A stretch of DNA of 64,000 bases from Eurosta solidaginis (taxonomy: Eukaryota; Arthropoda; Insecta; Diptera; Tephritidae): NCBI RefSeq assembly GCF_040869045.1, contig NC_090319.1:304160998-304224997 (forward strand). The letters run 5' to 3'. This document shows, piece after piece, positions 1 through 11,232 of this stretch. Within the stretch, counting starts at the first letter, position 1; every line of letters begins with the position of its first letter. The notes under the pieces were generated by a model, which was not told the origin of the DNA, made no database searches, and saw only the letters and a program-made list of their open reading frames with translations. The position numbers and the translations under genes were made by a program.

Positions 1-2810
1 AAAGGTGGGCCAGGGGTGACTCTAGAATTTGTTTGTACGATATGGGTATCAAATGAAAGGTGTTAATGAGTATTTTAAAAGGGAGTGGGCCTTAGTTCCA
101 TAGGTGGATGCCTTTTCGAGATATCGCCATAAAGGTGGACCAGGGGTGACTCTAGAATTCGTTTGTATGATATGGGTTTCAAATTAAAGGTGTTAATGAG
201 TATTTTAAAAGAGCGTGGGCCTTAGTTCTATAGGTGGACGCCTTTTCGAGATATCGCCATAAAGGTGGGCCAGGGGTGACTCTAGAATTTGTTTGTACGA
301 TATGGGTATCAAATGAAAGGTGTTAATGAGTATTTTAAAAGGGAGTGGGCCTTAGTTCCATAGGTGGATGCCTTTTCGAGATATCGCCATAAAGGTGGAC
401 CAGGGGTGACTCTAGAATTCGTTTGTATGATATGGGTTTCAAATTAAAGGTGTTAATGAGTATTTTAAAAGAGCGTGGGCCTTAGTTCTATAGGTGGACG
501 CCTTTTCGAGATATCGCCATAAAGGTGGGCCAGGGGTGACTCTAGAATTTGTTTGTACGATATGGGTATCAAATGAAAGGTGTTAATGAGTATTTTAAAA
601 GGGAGTGGGCCTTAGTTCTATAGGTGGACGCCTTTTCGATATATCGCCATAAAGGTGGACCAGGGGTGACTCTAGAATTTGTTTGTATGATATGGGTATC
701 AAATGAAAGGTGTTAATAAGTATTTTAAAAGGGCGTGGGCCTTAGTTCTATAGGTGGACGCCTTTTCGAGATATCGCCATAAAGGTGGACCAGGGGTGAC
801 TCTAGAATTCGTTTGTATGATATGGGTTTCAAATTAAAGGTGTTAATGAGTATTTTAAAAGAGCGTGGGCCTTAGTTCTATAGGTGGACGCCTTTTCGAG
901 ATATCGCCATAAAGGTGGGCCAGGGGTGACTCTAGAATTTGTTTGTACGATATGGGTATCAAATGAAAGGTGTTAATGAGTATTTTAAAAGGGAGTGGGC
1001 CTTAGTTCCATAGGTGGATGCCTTTTCGAGATATCGCCATAAAGGTGGACCAGGGGTGACTCTAGAATTCGTTTGTATGATATGGGTTTCAAATTAAAGG
1101 TGTTAATGAGTATTTTAAAAGAGCGTGGGCCTTAGTTCTATAGGTGGACGCCTTTTCGATATATCGCCATAAAGGTGGACCAGGGGTGACTCTAGAATTT
1201 GTTTGTACGATATGGGTATCAAATGAAAGGTGTTAATGAGTATTTTAAAAGGGAGTGGGCCTTAGTTCCATAGGTGGATGCCTTTTCGAGATATCGCCAT
1301 AAAGGTGGACCAGGGGTGACTCTAGAATTCGTTTGTATGATATGGGTTTCAAATTAAAGGTGTTAATGAGTATTTTAAAAGAGCGTGGGCCTTAGTTCTA
1401 TAGGTGGACGCCTTTTCGATATATCGCCATAAAGGTGGACCAAGGGTGACTCTAGAATTTGTTTGTATGATATGGGTATCAAATGAAAGGTGTTAATAAG
1501 TATTTTAAAAGGGCGTGGGCCTTAGTTCTATAGGTGGACGCCTTTTCGAGATATCGCCATAAAGGTGGGCCAGGGGTGACTCTAGAATTTGTTTGTACGA
1601 TATGGGTATCAAATGAAAGGTGTTAATGAGTATTTTAAAAGGGAGTGGGCCTTAGTTCCATAGGTGGATGCCTTTTCGAGATATCGCCATAAAGGTGGAC
1701 CAGGGGTGACTCTAGAATTCGTTTGTATGATATGGGTTTCAAATTAAAGGTGTTAATGAGTATTTTAAAAGAGCGTGGGCCTTAGTTCTATAGGTGGACG
1801 CCTTTTCGAGATATCGCCATAAAGGTGGGCCAGGGGTGACTCTAGAATTTGTTTGTACGATATGGGTATCAAATGAAAGGTGTTAATGAGTATTTTAAAA
1901 GGGAGTGGGCCTTAGTTCCATAGGTGGATGCCTTTTCGAGATATCGCCATAAAGGTGGACCAGGGGTGACTCTAGAATTCGTTTGTATGATATGGGTTTC
2001 AAATTAAAGGTGTTAATGAGTATTTTAAAAGAGCGTGGGCCTTAGTTCTATAGGTGGACGCCTTTTCGATATATCGCCATAAAGGTGGACCAGGGGTGAC
2101 TCTAGAATTTGTTTGTATGATATGGGTATCAAATGAAAGGTGTTAATAAGTATTTTAAAAGGGCGTTGGACCAGGGGTGACTCTAGAATTTGTTTGTATG
2201 ATATGGGTATCAAATGAAAGGTGTTAATAAGTATTTTAAAAGGGCGTGGGCCTTAGTTCTATAGGTGGACGCCTTTTCGAGATATCGCCATAAAGGTGGA
2301 CCAGGGGTGACTCTAGAATTCGTTTGTATGATATGGGTTTCAAATTAAAGGTGTTAATGAGTATTTTAAAAGAGCGTGGGCCTTAGTTCTATAGGTGGAC
2401 GCCTTTTCGAGATATCGCCATAAAGGTGGGCCAGGGGTGACTCTAGAATTTGTTTGTACGATATGGGTATCAAATGGAAGGTGTTAATGAGTATTTTAAA
2501 AGGGAGTGGGCCTTAGTTCCATAGGTGGATGCCTTTTCGAGATATCACCATAAAGGTGGGCCAGGGGTGACTCCAAAATTTTTTTGTACGATATGGGTAT
2601 CAAATGAAAGGTGTTAATGAGTATTTTAAAAAGGAGTGGGCCTTAGTTCTATATGTGGACGCCTTTTCGAGATACACCATAAACGTGGACCAGGAGTGAC
2701 TCTAGAATGTGTTTGTACGATATGGGTATCAAATTAAAGGTATTAATGAGGGTTTTAAAAGGGAGTGGCACTTAGTTGTATATGTGAAGGCGTTTTCGAG
2801 ATATCGACCA
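1..2810 (-). repeat. 130-bp satellite array inside an H repeat
   Basis: Tandem array of a 130-bp monomer. Monomers start at 1, 131, 261, 391, 521, 651, 781, 911, 1041, 1171, 1301, 1431, 1561, 1691, 1821, 1951 and 2081. A truncated 85-bp monomer (2081-2165) is followed by more from 2166, 2292, 2422, 2552 and 2681. Monomers fall into variants: A (tttgtttgtacg, gggagtgggcc), B (ttcgtttgtatg, gagcgtgggcc) and C (tgttaataag, gggcgtgggcc). They mostly alternate A-B, giving a 260-bp dimer. Monomers near 2552-2810 are clearly diverged, as expected at an array edge. The left end is cut by the window. The short open frames here are by-products of the repeat and are not genes. Confidence 0.97.
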
Positions 2811-4152
2811 AAATGTGGACCAGGGTGATCCAGAACTTCATCTGTCGGGTACCGCTACTTTATATATATATGTAATACCACGAACAGTATTCCTTCCAAG
2901 ATTCCAAGGGCTTTTGATTTCGCCCTGCAAAACTTTTTCATTTTCTTCTACTTAATATGGTAGGTGTCACACCCATTTTACTAAGTTTTTTTCTAAAGTT
3001 ATACTTTGCGTCAATAGACCAATACAATTACCATGTTTCATCCCTTTTTCGTATTTGGTATATAATTATGGCATTTTTTTCATTTTTCGTAATTTTCGAT
3101 AGCGAAAAAGTGGGCGTGGTCATAGTCGGATTTCGGCTATTTTTTACACCAATACAAAGTGAATTCAGATAAGTACGTGAACTGAGTTTAGTAAAGATAT
3201 ATCGATTTTTGCTTAAGTTATCATGTTAAAGGCCGAGCGGAAAGACAGACGGTCAACTGTGTATAAAAACTGAGCGCGGCTTCAACCGATTTCGCCCTTT
3301 TTCACAGAAAACAGTTATCGTCCTAGAATTTAAGCCTCTACCAAATTTCACAAGGATTGGTAAATTTTTGTTCGACTTATGGCATTAAAAGTATCCTAGA
3401 CAAATTTAATGAAAAAGGGCGGAGCCACGCCCATTTTGAAATTTTCTTTTATTTTTGTATTTTGCTGCACTATATCATTACTGGAGTTGAATGTTGGCAT
3501 AATTTACTTATATACTGTAAAAATATTAACTTTTCTTTTAAAATTTGAATTTAAAAAAAAAATTTTTAAAAAGTGGGCGTGATCGTTCTCCGATTTTGTT
3601 AATTTTTAGTAAGCAGACATATAGTGATAAGAGTAACGTTCCTGCCAAATTTCATCATGATATCTTCAACCACTACCAAATAACAGCTTGCAAAACTTCT
3701 AAATTACCTTCTTTTAAAAGTGGGCGGTGCCACGCCCATTGTCGAAAATTTTACCATTTTTCTATTCTGCGTCATAAGTTCAACTAACTTACCGCGTTTC
3801 ATCGCTTAATCCGTATTTGGTAATGAATTATCGCACTTTTTCGATTTTTTAAAATTTTCGATATCGAAAAAGTGGGCGTGGTTATTGTCTGATATCGTTC
3901 ATTTTAAATAGCGATCTTAGATGAGTGCCCAGGAACCTACATACCAAATTTCATCAAGATACCTCAAAATTTACTCAAGTTATCGTGTTAACGGACAGAC
4001 GGACGGAGGGACGGACATGGCTAAATCAATTTTTTTTTCGATACTGATGATTTTGATATATGGAAGTCTATATCTATCTCGATTCCTTTATATCTGTACA
4101 ACCAACCGTTATCCAATCAAAGTTAATATACTCTGCTCAACTGAGTATAATA
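1..4152 (-). mobile_element. H repeat copy 1 (Helentron/DINE-1-like, non-autonomous)
   Basis: From about 2811 to 4152 this matches the right half of the complete copy at 57786-61177, block for block. It contains the same run after the satellite (gtggaccagggtgat), the same gtaggtgtcacaccca stretch, repeated GGGCGTGG motifs at about 3111, 3419, 3572, 3720 and 3871, the acggacagacgg tract near 3995, and the end ctgctcaactgagtataa. The element's 5' end is therefore at about 4150 and its 3' end lies left of the window. No open reading frame of note; non-autonomous. The Helentron assignment is an inference from architecture seen in complete copies. Confidence 0.75.
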
Positions 4153-4196
4153 AACTCCAAAAAGAAAAAACATAGGCATTTCGCTGATTTTTTCAT

Positions 4197-4458
4197 GTCA
4201 CTGGCATCGGTGGGTCGGGCCTCCAAAGTTAGTGGGGGTCGGTCATACATTTGGACTCGATTGGAGCACTCTAAATGGGTCAAAGTGGGATTTTTCAAAA
4301 TTTGCCTCTACCCAAAAGTTCGACCCAAATTGGGGGACACCAGAATTCGTTTTAGAGGTATGCTTCCTTCGGCAAAGTTTCTTATTTTGATCCCTAGAAT
4401 ATGATTTTCATAGAGCAATGGACGATTTTTTTGCCTCCCCACAAATCGACCCGGCCTA
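4197..4458. mobile_element. Truncated hAT-like MITE
   Basis: Matches the MITE at 52375-52801, with its interior in the opposite orientation: catcggtgggtcgggcctcc, the caaaatttgcctctaccc stretch, and the terminal repeat arm reading gatccctagaatatgatttt to acaaatcgacccggccta. The right end is directly followed by TTGCACAG (4459-4466), the H sequence that is duplicated as the 8-bp target site at the intact copy (TTGTTCAG there). The left arm is missing, probably lost in a deletion joining it to the neighbouring H copy. No coding capacity. Confidence 0.6.
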
Positions 4459-4606
4459 TTGCACAGGTATAAAGGAATCGAGATAGATATAGGCTTCCAT
4501 ATATCAAAATCATCAGTATCGAAAAAAAAAAATTGATTTAGCCATGTCCGTCCCTCCGTCAGCCCTTTAGCATGATAACTTGAGTAAATTTTGTCAAAAT
4601 GTTCTG
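4459..4606 (+). mobile_element. H repeat fragment
   Basis: A short plus-strand piece of the H family beginning gcacaggtataaaggaatcg, then the tatagacttccatatatc-type stretch, the gtccgtccctccg tract and gataacttgagtaaatttt. These occur in the same order in the H copies at 11.3 kb, 42.2 kb and 52.8 kb. Both ends are lost. Confidence 0.6.
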
Positions 4607-6230
4607 AGCAAACGTACGGATTCTTAAGAAAGCTATATTCCCTTGCTTTGCATACTTCGATCCATATTTCTTCCACCAAAACTATGTTCGGGTGCTCGAA
4701 AAGCTTATTAAAAACCTTCTTTTCTAGGCAGATATTTCGTATTAAAATATTTCCAAGGCATGGGGCTTATTTTTTTTTTTTTTTATATAAAATAACTATG
4801 AAAGTAATTTAGTCGTATCCGTTAATATAAAATCCATCAAAATTAGAAAAATTCGTAACACTTTTCAATCTGGTAGCTTGTTTTTGGTGAAATTGTCATT
4901 GTCCCCACAAAAGTCAAGTGGATAAGGTCACACTAAATGGTACTACCTCCATTTTTTGTATCATGGTTCAACCATGAACCATGGATTTTAAAAAAACAAC
5001 CCAGCAAACACTCGGAGTCAACAATTAGTCTGAAAGGCGTCCAAACTTTGGATCGTTTGCACTCGTTATGAACTCATTTAGAAGCCTGTAGCGTATGCTA
5101 TATGATTTCTTATACAGGCCCTCCTTCCGATATCATATATGAATTTTATTGGCGTCATATACTGCTAATTTTGAATTATTTAATGACATTACTTCAGGGC
5201 TTTTAGGAAAACTTTTTGACACATATCCGAAGCGAAACACATAGGGGAGAAAATTGTTGTGATAAAACTCCCATCAGGATAAGATAGAAATGAAATAAGT
5301 ATTAGTATTAGAATCGAGTCAAAAAAATAAGGGGGGCAAGGAATCAGAAAAGCGCCAAAACGTGTAGGAGCATAAAAGAACATTTTATTTTTGCCTTTTA
5401 TTTAACGGCCTAAAAGCTCCTAACGTAGCATGCAATTTTTCATTTTAATACAAATTGAATTAAATTTGTACATTAGTGTTACCCTTGCTATTCTTTTTTT
5501 GTATAAGCATCGACGTTTTTCTGCTCATGGGCGCTTCTCGACATTTTAATGTGACCGCAAAGCTGCCACGCTCTGTCCTGGTGTGTCGAACTATACATGC
5601 CCCCAATTAGCGCTGACGATGCCTAATAAATAGGCAATTTAGGCGTTAAATAATCACAGATTATTAGAGTTAAAAATGACGCCGGAGAGTTCCATTAGAG
5701 TATAATATGAGCTGTTTGAAAGCCTTTTAAGACTAATATTGGACTCTTATGTAGGCTCATATGGGACGACCAATTTCAAGAAGGGAAAAACATTGGTTTC
5801 GGCTTCCCAAATAAGCTCATACCGACTGCAAACGCTCCAATTTAGATATTTTTTTTTATACTTAAAATATTTACTGGGTGTATAAAAACGGGTAAGTAGG
5901 GTTTTTGGGGGTCTATGGCGTCACTTGCACTTCACTCCTTGTCCTTTTTTAATTCAAAGGAAAATGCACTGTTTTTACTAAGAATTAATTTGTTTAACTT
6001 TACTAACTTCACTCAAAAAATTGTAATTAAAAATGATGTACATTAGCGGACGGTAGTTGGTAACGAACTAAACTTAAATCTTAAGCTCTAAATTTTTCAG
6101 CCTCCTGCGCAGCTAGGAAACGGTAACTATTTATATGTAAGTATGTATGTAAAAGGAATGTACAAAGCTGAGTGCACGGTAATTACAATAAGCAAAAATT
6201 TATAAATTCTTTGTTTACAGGGTGGTTCAT
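4607..6230. other. Unassigned AT-rich DNA
   Basis: No gene or known element seen. Contains a small palindrome around 4964-4986 (catggttcaaccatg) and T- and A-rich runs. The short open frames resemble no family I know. Confidence 0.5.
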
Positions 6231-6360
6231 TAAGGTAAGTATTTTAACACATTTGCAGGGTATTTCATTAGGTAAGCATTTTAGCAAAGGGTAAGTATTT
6301 TAAGCAAAGGTGAGTATTTTAATCAAGGGTAAGTGTAATAATATATTATAGTAAGTATTT

Positions 6361-6397
<37 letters not shown>

Positions 6398-6440
6398 ATT
6401 CATTGTTTGTGTAAATATGTAGGTATGTAAGTGTGTTTAT
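6231..6440. repeat. GGTAAGTATTTT short repeats and an (AT)n microsatellite
   Basis: Four to five imperfect copies of a unit like gggtaagtattttaa lie between 6233 and 6360, followed by an uninterrupted AT dinucleotide run at about 6365-6394. A similar gggtaagtattttt occurs at about 8105, on the other side of the BEL/Pao remnant, so both could belong to that element's non-coding ends. That link is weak. Confidence 0.6.
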
Positions 6441-6447
6441 TAATTAA

Positions 6448-6905
6448 CTATAATTCAATTAAATTGGAGCTCATGTCTCCAACATGGCGGCCGGCCTGCT
6501 CTGATGGTGGAAGCAATAGCTCCTGCATCTCTTCGAAAATATTCGCTGCTTTTGAAAAAGGATCACGCAAGCACCGCTGGATATCTTTGGGTTTGTGGCG
6601 TCTCTCTTTCGGTTTGACGATGACTCGTCGATTGGTGGAAACCTCATATTTCCTCGATGTCATACGTCGAATGCTCTTCTTTGAGCGAGCTATTCCTTGT
6701 TGTTCCCTATGGATAAGTGTGTGATGCGCAAGGCCGAATCGGTGACAACTGTTGCGCGAATTACATGCGAGGTTGCCAGACAATTAATACCGTATTTATG
6801 TGCCCGAACGGACTCATATCGCTGTTCCGGCGTCATGGCCATAAAGGGCGGGGCAATACCACAACGAGTGCTTCTGGCAGCATAATCGGCATGTGCTGTA
6901 ACTTC
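6448..6905 (-). pseudogene. BEL/Pao-like Gag zinc-knuckle remnant
   Basis: Reading leftward from about 6905, one frame gives CGIAPPFMAMTPEQRYESV followed by INCLATSH. After a frameshift near 6780, a second frame gives CNSRNSCHRFGLAHHTLIH and continues basic to 6448. This is the spacing of the cysteine/histidine cluster that ends Gag in BEL/Pao elements (a CINCL..H block, then a C..C....HHTLLH block). At least one expected cysteine is replaced (F in CHRF) and the reading frame is broken, so it cannot work as nucleic-acid-binding Gag. It sits just downstream of an integrase remnant on the same strand, the reverse of the normal Gag-Pol order. Confidence 0.55.
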
Positions 6906-7049
6906 CGTAGCGTGGCGTACAAAGAAAGTTCAAAAAAAGGTGGGTCAAGTGAGTATGGGAGTAGAGAGTGGGCTGTGATGTGAATCCCTAGAGTTGACAA
7001 GGTTTGGAGAGATATATAGCGTGAGGGTGGAGAATCTGATCGGGGGAAT

Positions 7050-7853
7050 CTGATAGGGGGAGTACACACACTTTTGCTATGGGGTATTTGTATATTCCGT
7101 CTTGAGTTCGGACATCTACTATTCGGACGTTTTCTTCCGAGCGAGGGTGGAGTCGAATGAAGCGTCCAAGTCGCCATTCATTGGGCGGAATAAGGTCATC
7201 CTTTATGATGACTATATACCTTCTCTAACGTTTGTCTGCTGAGTTTTCCATTTGGTGCGCTTATGGAATTCCCTGAGATATTCATTTTTCCAACGCGTAC
7301 TAAACTGATGATGTAGGACTTGCAGTGTCTGCCATTTGTTTGTGAGTGACAGATTTTCAGAGTTGGGTTCAGGTAGGGAGAGCAACGGAGCGCCGAGGAG
7401 AAAATGCCCGGGGGTAAGAGCGAGTAAATCGTTTGGATCCTTTGACATTGGAGAAAGTCTCGAGTTGAGAATGGCTTCGATCCGCACGAGTAGAAATTCT
7501 TCGAATGTGAATTTGTGGTTTCCTGCAACCTTAATAAAATGGGTTTTAAAACTCTTAACAGCTGCTTCCTCCAATCCGCCCATGTGTGGAGCATATGGGG
7601 GAATAAATTGCCAGGATAGTCCGTGAGTTGAGTATTTTTCAGCTATGTCAGGTGCAGCTTCTTTGAGAAAAGCCGTGAACTCCTTCTGAATTGTGCGGCT
7701 GGCACCAATGAAGGTTTTGCCTTTGTCTAACATAACTTTATGTGGTAGTCCACGACGACGTACAAACCGCGAGAATGCTGCTTTGAAAGTGGCTGTCGTC
7801 AAATCTGAACAGATTTCGAGGTGTACTGCTTTTGTCGAAAAACAGACAAACAC
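7050..7853 (-). pseudogene. BEL/Pao integrase remnant
   Basis: The frame 7853-7212 encodes 213 residues of a BEL/Pao integrase core: STKAVHLEI...TTATFKAAFSRF, then RRGLPHKVMLDKGKTFIGAS (second catalytic Asp in LDKG, usually SDNG), then PPYAPHMGGLEEAAVKSFK (catalytic Glu, with the usual Trp before it replaced by Glu). After a frameshift close to 7208 a second frame runs through DDLIPPNEWRLGRFIRLHP and VRIVDVRTQDGIYKYPIAK. This is the conserved C-terminal tail of BEL/Pao integrases. The N-terminal zinc-binding part and the reverse transcriptase are absent. Decayed fragment, not a functional enzyme; the family call is firm. Confidence 0.85.
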
Positions 7854-7860
7854 GTAGAAA

Positions 7861-8550
7861 TATGCCTTTGCATACGATGCTTTTCGGAGAATGAGGTTTT
7901 GACTAAAACTTAAATTTTTGCAACTGCATGCAAATATTTTTGGCTAAATATTTTTGAAAACCCCTGGATTACAGATTGAAACTAATTCAACCGATATCGT
8001 AATGGATAACTACCCACCTATATAGGACAAATTGGGTATATTTTGGATTGAATTTCTGTGTTTGTTTCCCATATTTTTCAAAAGATTATTTTTACCCTTC
8101 TTTTGGGTAAGTATTTTTGTATTTACCCAATTTTACCATATACGTAAAACCAATTTACTGGGTATTAACTTTCCCATCTCTAGACATTCTTTAGCACAGT
8201 ACTGAATAGATAAAATTAACGATTTTGATTTTCAATAATAATTTTTAATCGACTTTGGTAAATCCATGAACAGCTACTCTCGCAAAATAATAGAACATTT
8301 AATCGTATCGTCTAAAGTTAGTGAATTCGCCTGCTCACTTCAAATGCAATCAAAGTTGTATTAAATATTACTTATACGCCCTTAAGGGTTAAAAAATATT
8401 GAGACAATTCCTCAGAAACTTTTCTATATACAGTTTCATAGCACATTCAATTGTAGTTAATGTAGTAAATGTTCATTGTCAACGTCTATTTTTGTTCTTA
8501 TGAAATCCATGTGAAACATGAGTGATATTAACAGCTTATATATGAATCAG
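7861..8550. other. Unassigned AT-rich DNA
   Basis: No gene seen. Includes the palindrome-like stretch around 8098-8140 (acccttcttttgggtaag / tatttaccc). May be non-coding sequence of the adjacent BEL/Pao remnant. Confidence 0.4.
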
Positions 8551-8551
8551 T

Positions 8552-8915
8552 GGCCACCGTGATGTCATGGTAGCGTGCTCCGCCTACCACACCGTATGCC
8601 CTAGGTTCGCACCCCGGGCAAAGCAACATCAAAATTTTAGAAATAAGGTTTTTCAATTAGAAGAAATTTTTTCTAAGCGGGGTCGCCCCTCGGCAGTGTC
8701 TGGCAAGCGCTCCGAGTGTATTTCTGCCATGAAAAGCTCTCAGTGAAAACTCATCTGCCTTGCAGATGCCGTTCGGAGTCGGCATAAAACACGTAGGTTC
8801 CGTCCGGCCAATTTGTAGGAAAAATCAAGAGGAGCACGACCCAAATTGGAAGAGAAGCTCGGTTTTAGATCTCCTCTGAGGTTATCGCGCCTTACATTTA
8901 TTTTTATTTTTTTTA
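8552..8915 (+). mobile_element. tRNA-derived SINE, copy 1 (full length)
   Basis: Head: ggccaccgtgatgtcatggtagcg resembles a tRNA D arm (A-box region). ccctaggttcgcacccc is a B-box (GGTTCRANNCC type). The tRNA-unrelated body begins caaagcaacatcaaaatttt and runs through gccgttcggagtcggcata and cacgacccaaattggaagag, to gcgccttacatttatttt and a T/A-rich tail. The same order recurs at 21.3, 33.1, 38.1, 47.3, 49.5 and 57.3 kb. No coding capacity; transcription would be by RNA polymerase III if the boxes are intact. Confidence 0.8.
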
Positions 8916-9834
8916 TTTACATGAATCATATATTTGACCCGGGAAGCTTAAGTTTTACATAAATAGCAATTCGATGTACATGTATACTAATAAAATATAC
9001 CTATACATACCTACTTTTATTAATTTGTCTTTGTAAAATATTTTTGCACTCGATTTCATCAACTAAACCAAAAGAATTTTTCTCAATATTGCAATTTATC
9101 AATAAAAAAATAGAAGAAAAAGCTTAAGTGACCGCAAAACTCACATACATTCATACAAAAATCAGAAATTTATACGAAGGCAAAGAAAATATTTTGTAAA
9201 AAATGCAATATCTCTTACACACATACAAACAAAAACACATTGCTGACAAATGTGAAAGCTCGTTTGCTGTAATTAAATTTTTTATCAAAAATACTTAACC
9301 TTCCTCACACTCAATGCAGCGCAGTCATGAAACGACATTTCTCTTAAATTTTTGTAGCTAAGTTATTGCGGTCGCTCAGGAAACGGAAATTCATTATTTA
9401 TGGACTTCGTGCGCACAAACAAACAAAGAATTTATATGATTTATGTATGCACATATATTTAAACAAGCACCCACATACATAGTTAATAGCGCATATCCAT
9501 GTCATAAGTGCATTTGTTAGCTTAAATGGTATTTGGCTTTCGAAGGATGCGCGTCTTAATGTCTGTTTGTACTTATGTACGTTCATCGTTTTTTTTTCGT
9601 TTTCTGTTTTGTTTATTAAAATTTTTTGCGTAATATTAAATATGAAATTAAATGAAGCAAATATTATGTATGATTAGGATCATTAAGGGAAAACACAAAA
9701 AGGAACAAGCTAGTGTAAATAGAAAATTTAAACAACATTATGTAGACAATAACCCACATTATGGCGTTACAGGTTCATTGAACAGTAACATCAACATACC
9801 TCTAACAAATAATCTCGTTAATCACTAATGTGAG
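8916..9834. other. Unassigned AT-rich DNA
   Basis: AT-rich, with scattered catacat and acacatacaaac simple-sequence tracts. No gene or element recognised. Confidence 0.5.
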
Positions 9835-10200
9835 TGGGAGAGTTATAGTGAGTTGGAGTGCTAGGGGAAGTGGAAAAGCGGGCGATAGTTAAAGTAGGAG
9901 TAGGAATGGCGAGATTGGGAGAGGGTGTGAGAGTGCAAGTGAGATTGATAGGATATTGAAAGCGTAATTAGAATAGGCGCCGGAGTTTGAGTGAAAAATT
10001 CATAAGTCAAGAGTTGTAACATTCCATTGCATAAGTGGAGTAGAATTGTAAGTGGGGTCGGGAGAGGTCGAAATAGTTCGAGTATGAGTGGAAAAGCGAG
10101 AGATATTGAAAGTAGGAGTGGGAATGGCAATGAGGTTAGGAATGGGGATGATAGTGCGAGTGAATGTCAGAGTTAACGTGAGAGTAGAGTGGGATTCGAA
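9835..10200. repeat. Purine-rich cryptic minisatellite
   Basis: Strand-asymmetric G/A/T-rich DNA made of degenerate GTGGGAGTGGGAATGG / GTGAGAGTG units (for example 9880-9915 and 10095-10160). One block, from gaaaaattcataagtcaag to gtggagtagaat, is followed by a diverged second version near 10205. The open frames on the minus strand (Ser/Thr/Leu/Pro-rich) reflect this composition. Confidence 0.7.
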
Positions 10201-10539
10201 ATAGAAATTTGCCAAATCAAGAGCTGAATTATTCCGTTATCAGAATTTGAGCATGGAGCAATCCATATAAACTAGTTTTATTTTTCACGTCTCGGAAACG
10301 GTTCATGCTAAACCACAGACAAAATGCGACAATGGCTTACGCTGTAATGTTCAATGGTTAAACATTCAAGAAGCTCGGCCTAAATCTCTACGTAGGTAAA
10401 TCGTTCCAAGTATTTATTTTATTTTAAACCTTTAAGTGATAGTGCCTTGTCCAATGATATAAAGCATATGTGTCATACAAATCGAAGTCTAACCATTTTG
10501 GAAAGGAGATCAATTCGATACTCCCACCTCCTTCCTCTT
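10201..10539. other. Unassigned DNA
   Basis: No gene or known repeat recognised in this stretch. Confidence 0.4.
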
Positions 10540-11232
10540 GGCACGAGCCAGGGAATATGTTTAGAATTAGTGTAACACTCAAACTATATCATTTAATCCA
10601 ATCAAATGTTTATTTGGGTCAAATGTTGAAATCTAATTTGTTTCTGAAAATGGACTAACTCCGGACCGATTACTGAATATTTTCGAGATAATTTCGGGTA
10701 CATTTTCGTATCGCTGTAAAAATGACTTTCGTGACCATATTGATATTTTCCCAGTGCCATTCCCGGACAACTAGAAAACTGTTGTAGGGAAAAATGATTT
10801 TTGGGTTCCAGTTAGTCAAGATTTCAGGATCTCTTCGGGTCTGGTTAATTTTTGAATCGTGTTCGCGACAATGTCCGCAATAATTGGAAGCAGCTGTGGG
10901 AGTTTTTTCGGGATCATTTCGAGTTTAATCTATAACTCTTTCAGCAATGTTTTAGGATTGTGTTTGCAATCGCTTCGAAACATTTTGGAACAGTTTCAGA
11001 TTTGTTTCGGATATTATTTTTGCAGAGTTTCGGATCGTTTCAGGATTGTGTTCTGAGTCATGTTTTAAGCACTAAAGGATCGTTTTAAGAATTTTTAAGT
11101 ATCATACAACTTTGTGCTAATTTTTCTGATACTACGGATCAATGAGAAATTGTTTGGATCAGGTTTTTTTCGGGATCACCTCGGGGCTATTTCGAGGCTC
11201 TCTTTGGATTGCTTTCGGGATATTTTTAGCAC
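10540..11232. repeat. Degenerate TTTCGGGATNATTTC array, left part
   Basis: Loosely repeated short units containing ttcgggatcatttcg, ttcggatcgtttcagg and tttcgggatattttt, about 15-20 nt apart, recur across this stretch. The same texture resumes at 17.03-17.28 kb and 17.63-17.80 kb, on the far side of the H repeat, so the H copy at 11233-16988 appears to have landed inside the array. No coding potential. Confidence 0.5.

Noticed and set aside
2025..2213. Short open frames inside the 130-bp arrays (also at 58210-58395, 58730-58927 and 59470-59667)
   Set aside because: They translate the satellite monomer, recur with the repeat period and resemble no protein family.
1..2810. Regular repeats as a CRISPR array
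   Set aside because: Monomers are contiguous 130-bp units without unique spacers, in a eukaryotic transposon-rich setting.
8171..8189. A 17-bp word (tcccatctctagacatt) shared inversely with 22063-22079
   Set aside because: A single match of this length in a 64-kb AT-rich window is close to chance and no flanking similarity is seen.
9861..10215. Overlapping minus-strand open frames rich in Ser, Thr and Leu
   Set aside because: Composition follows the purine-rich minisatellite; no domain and no splice or start context.
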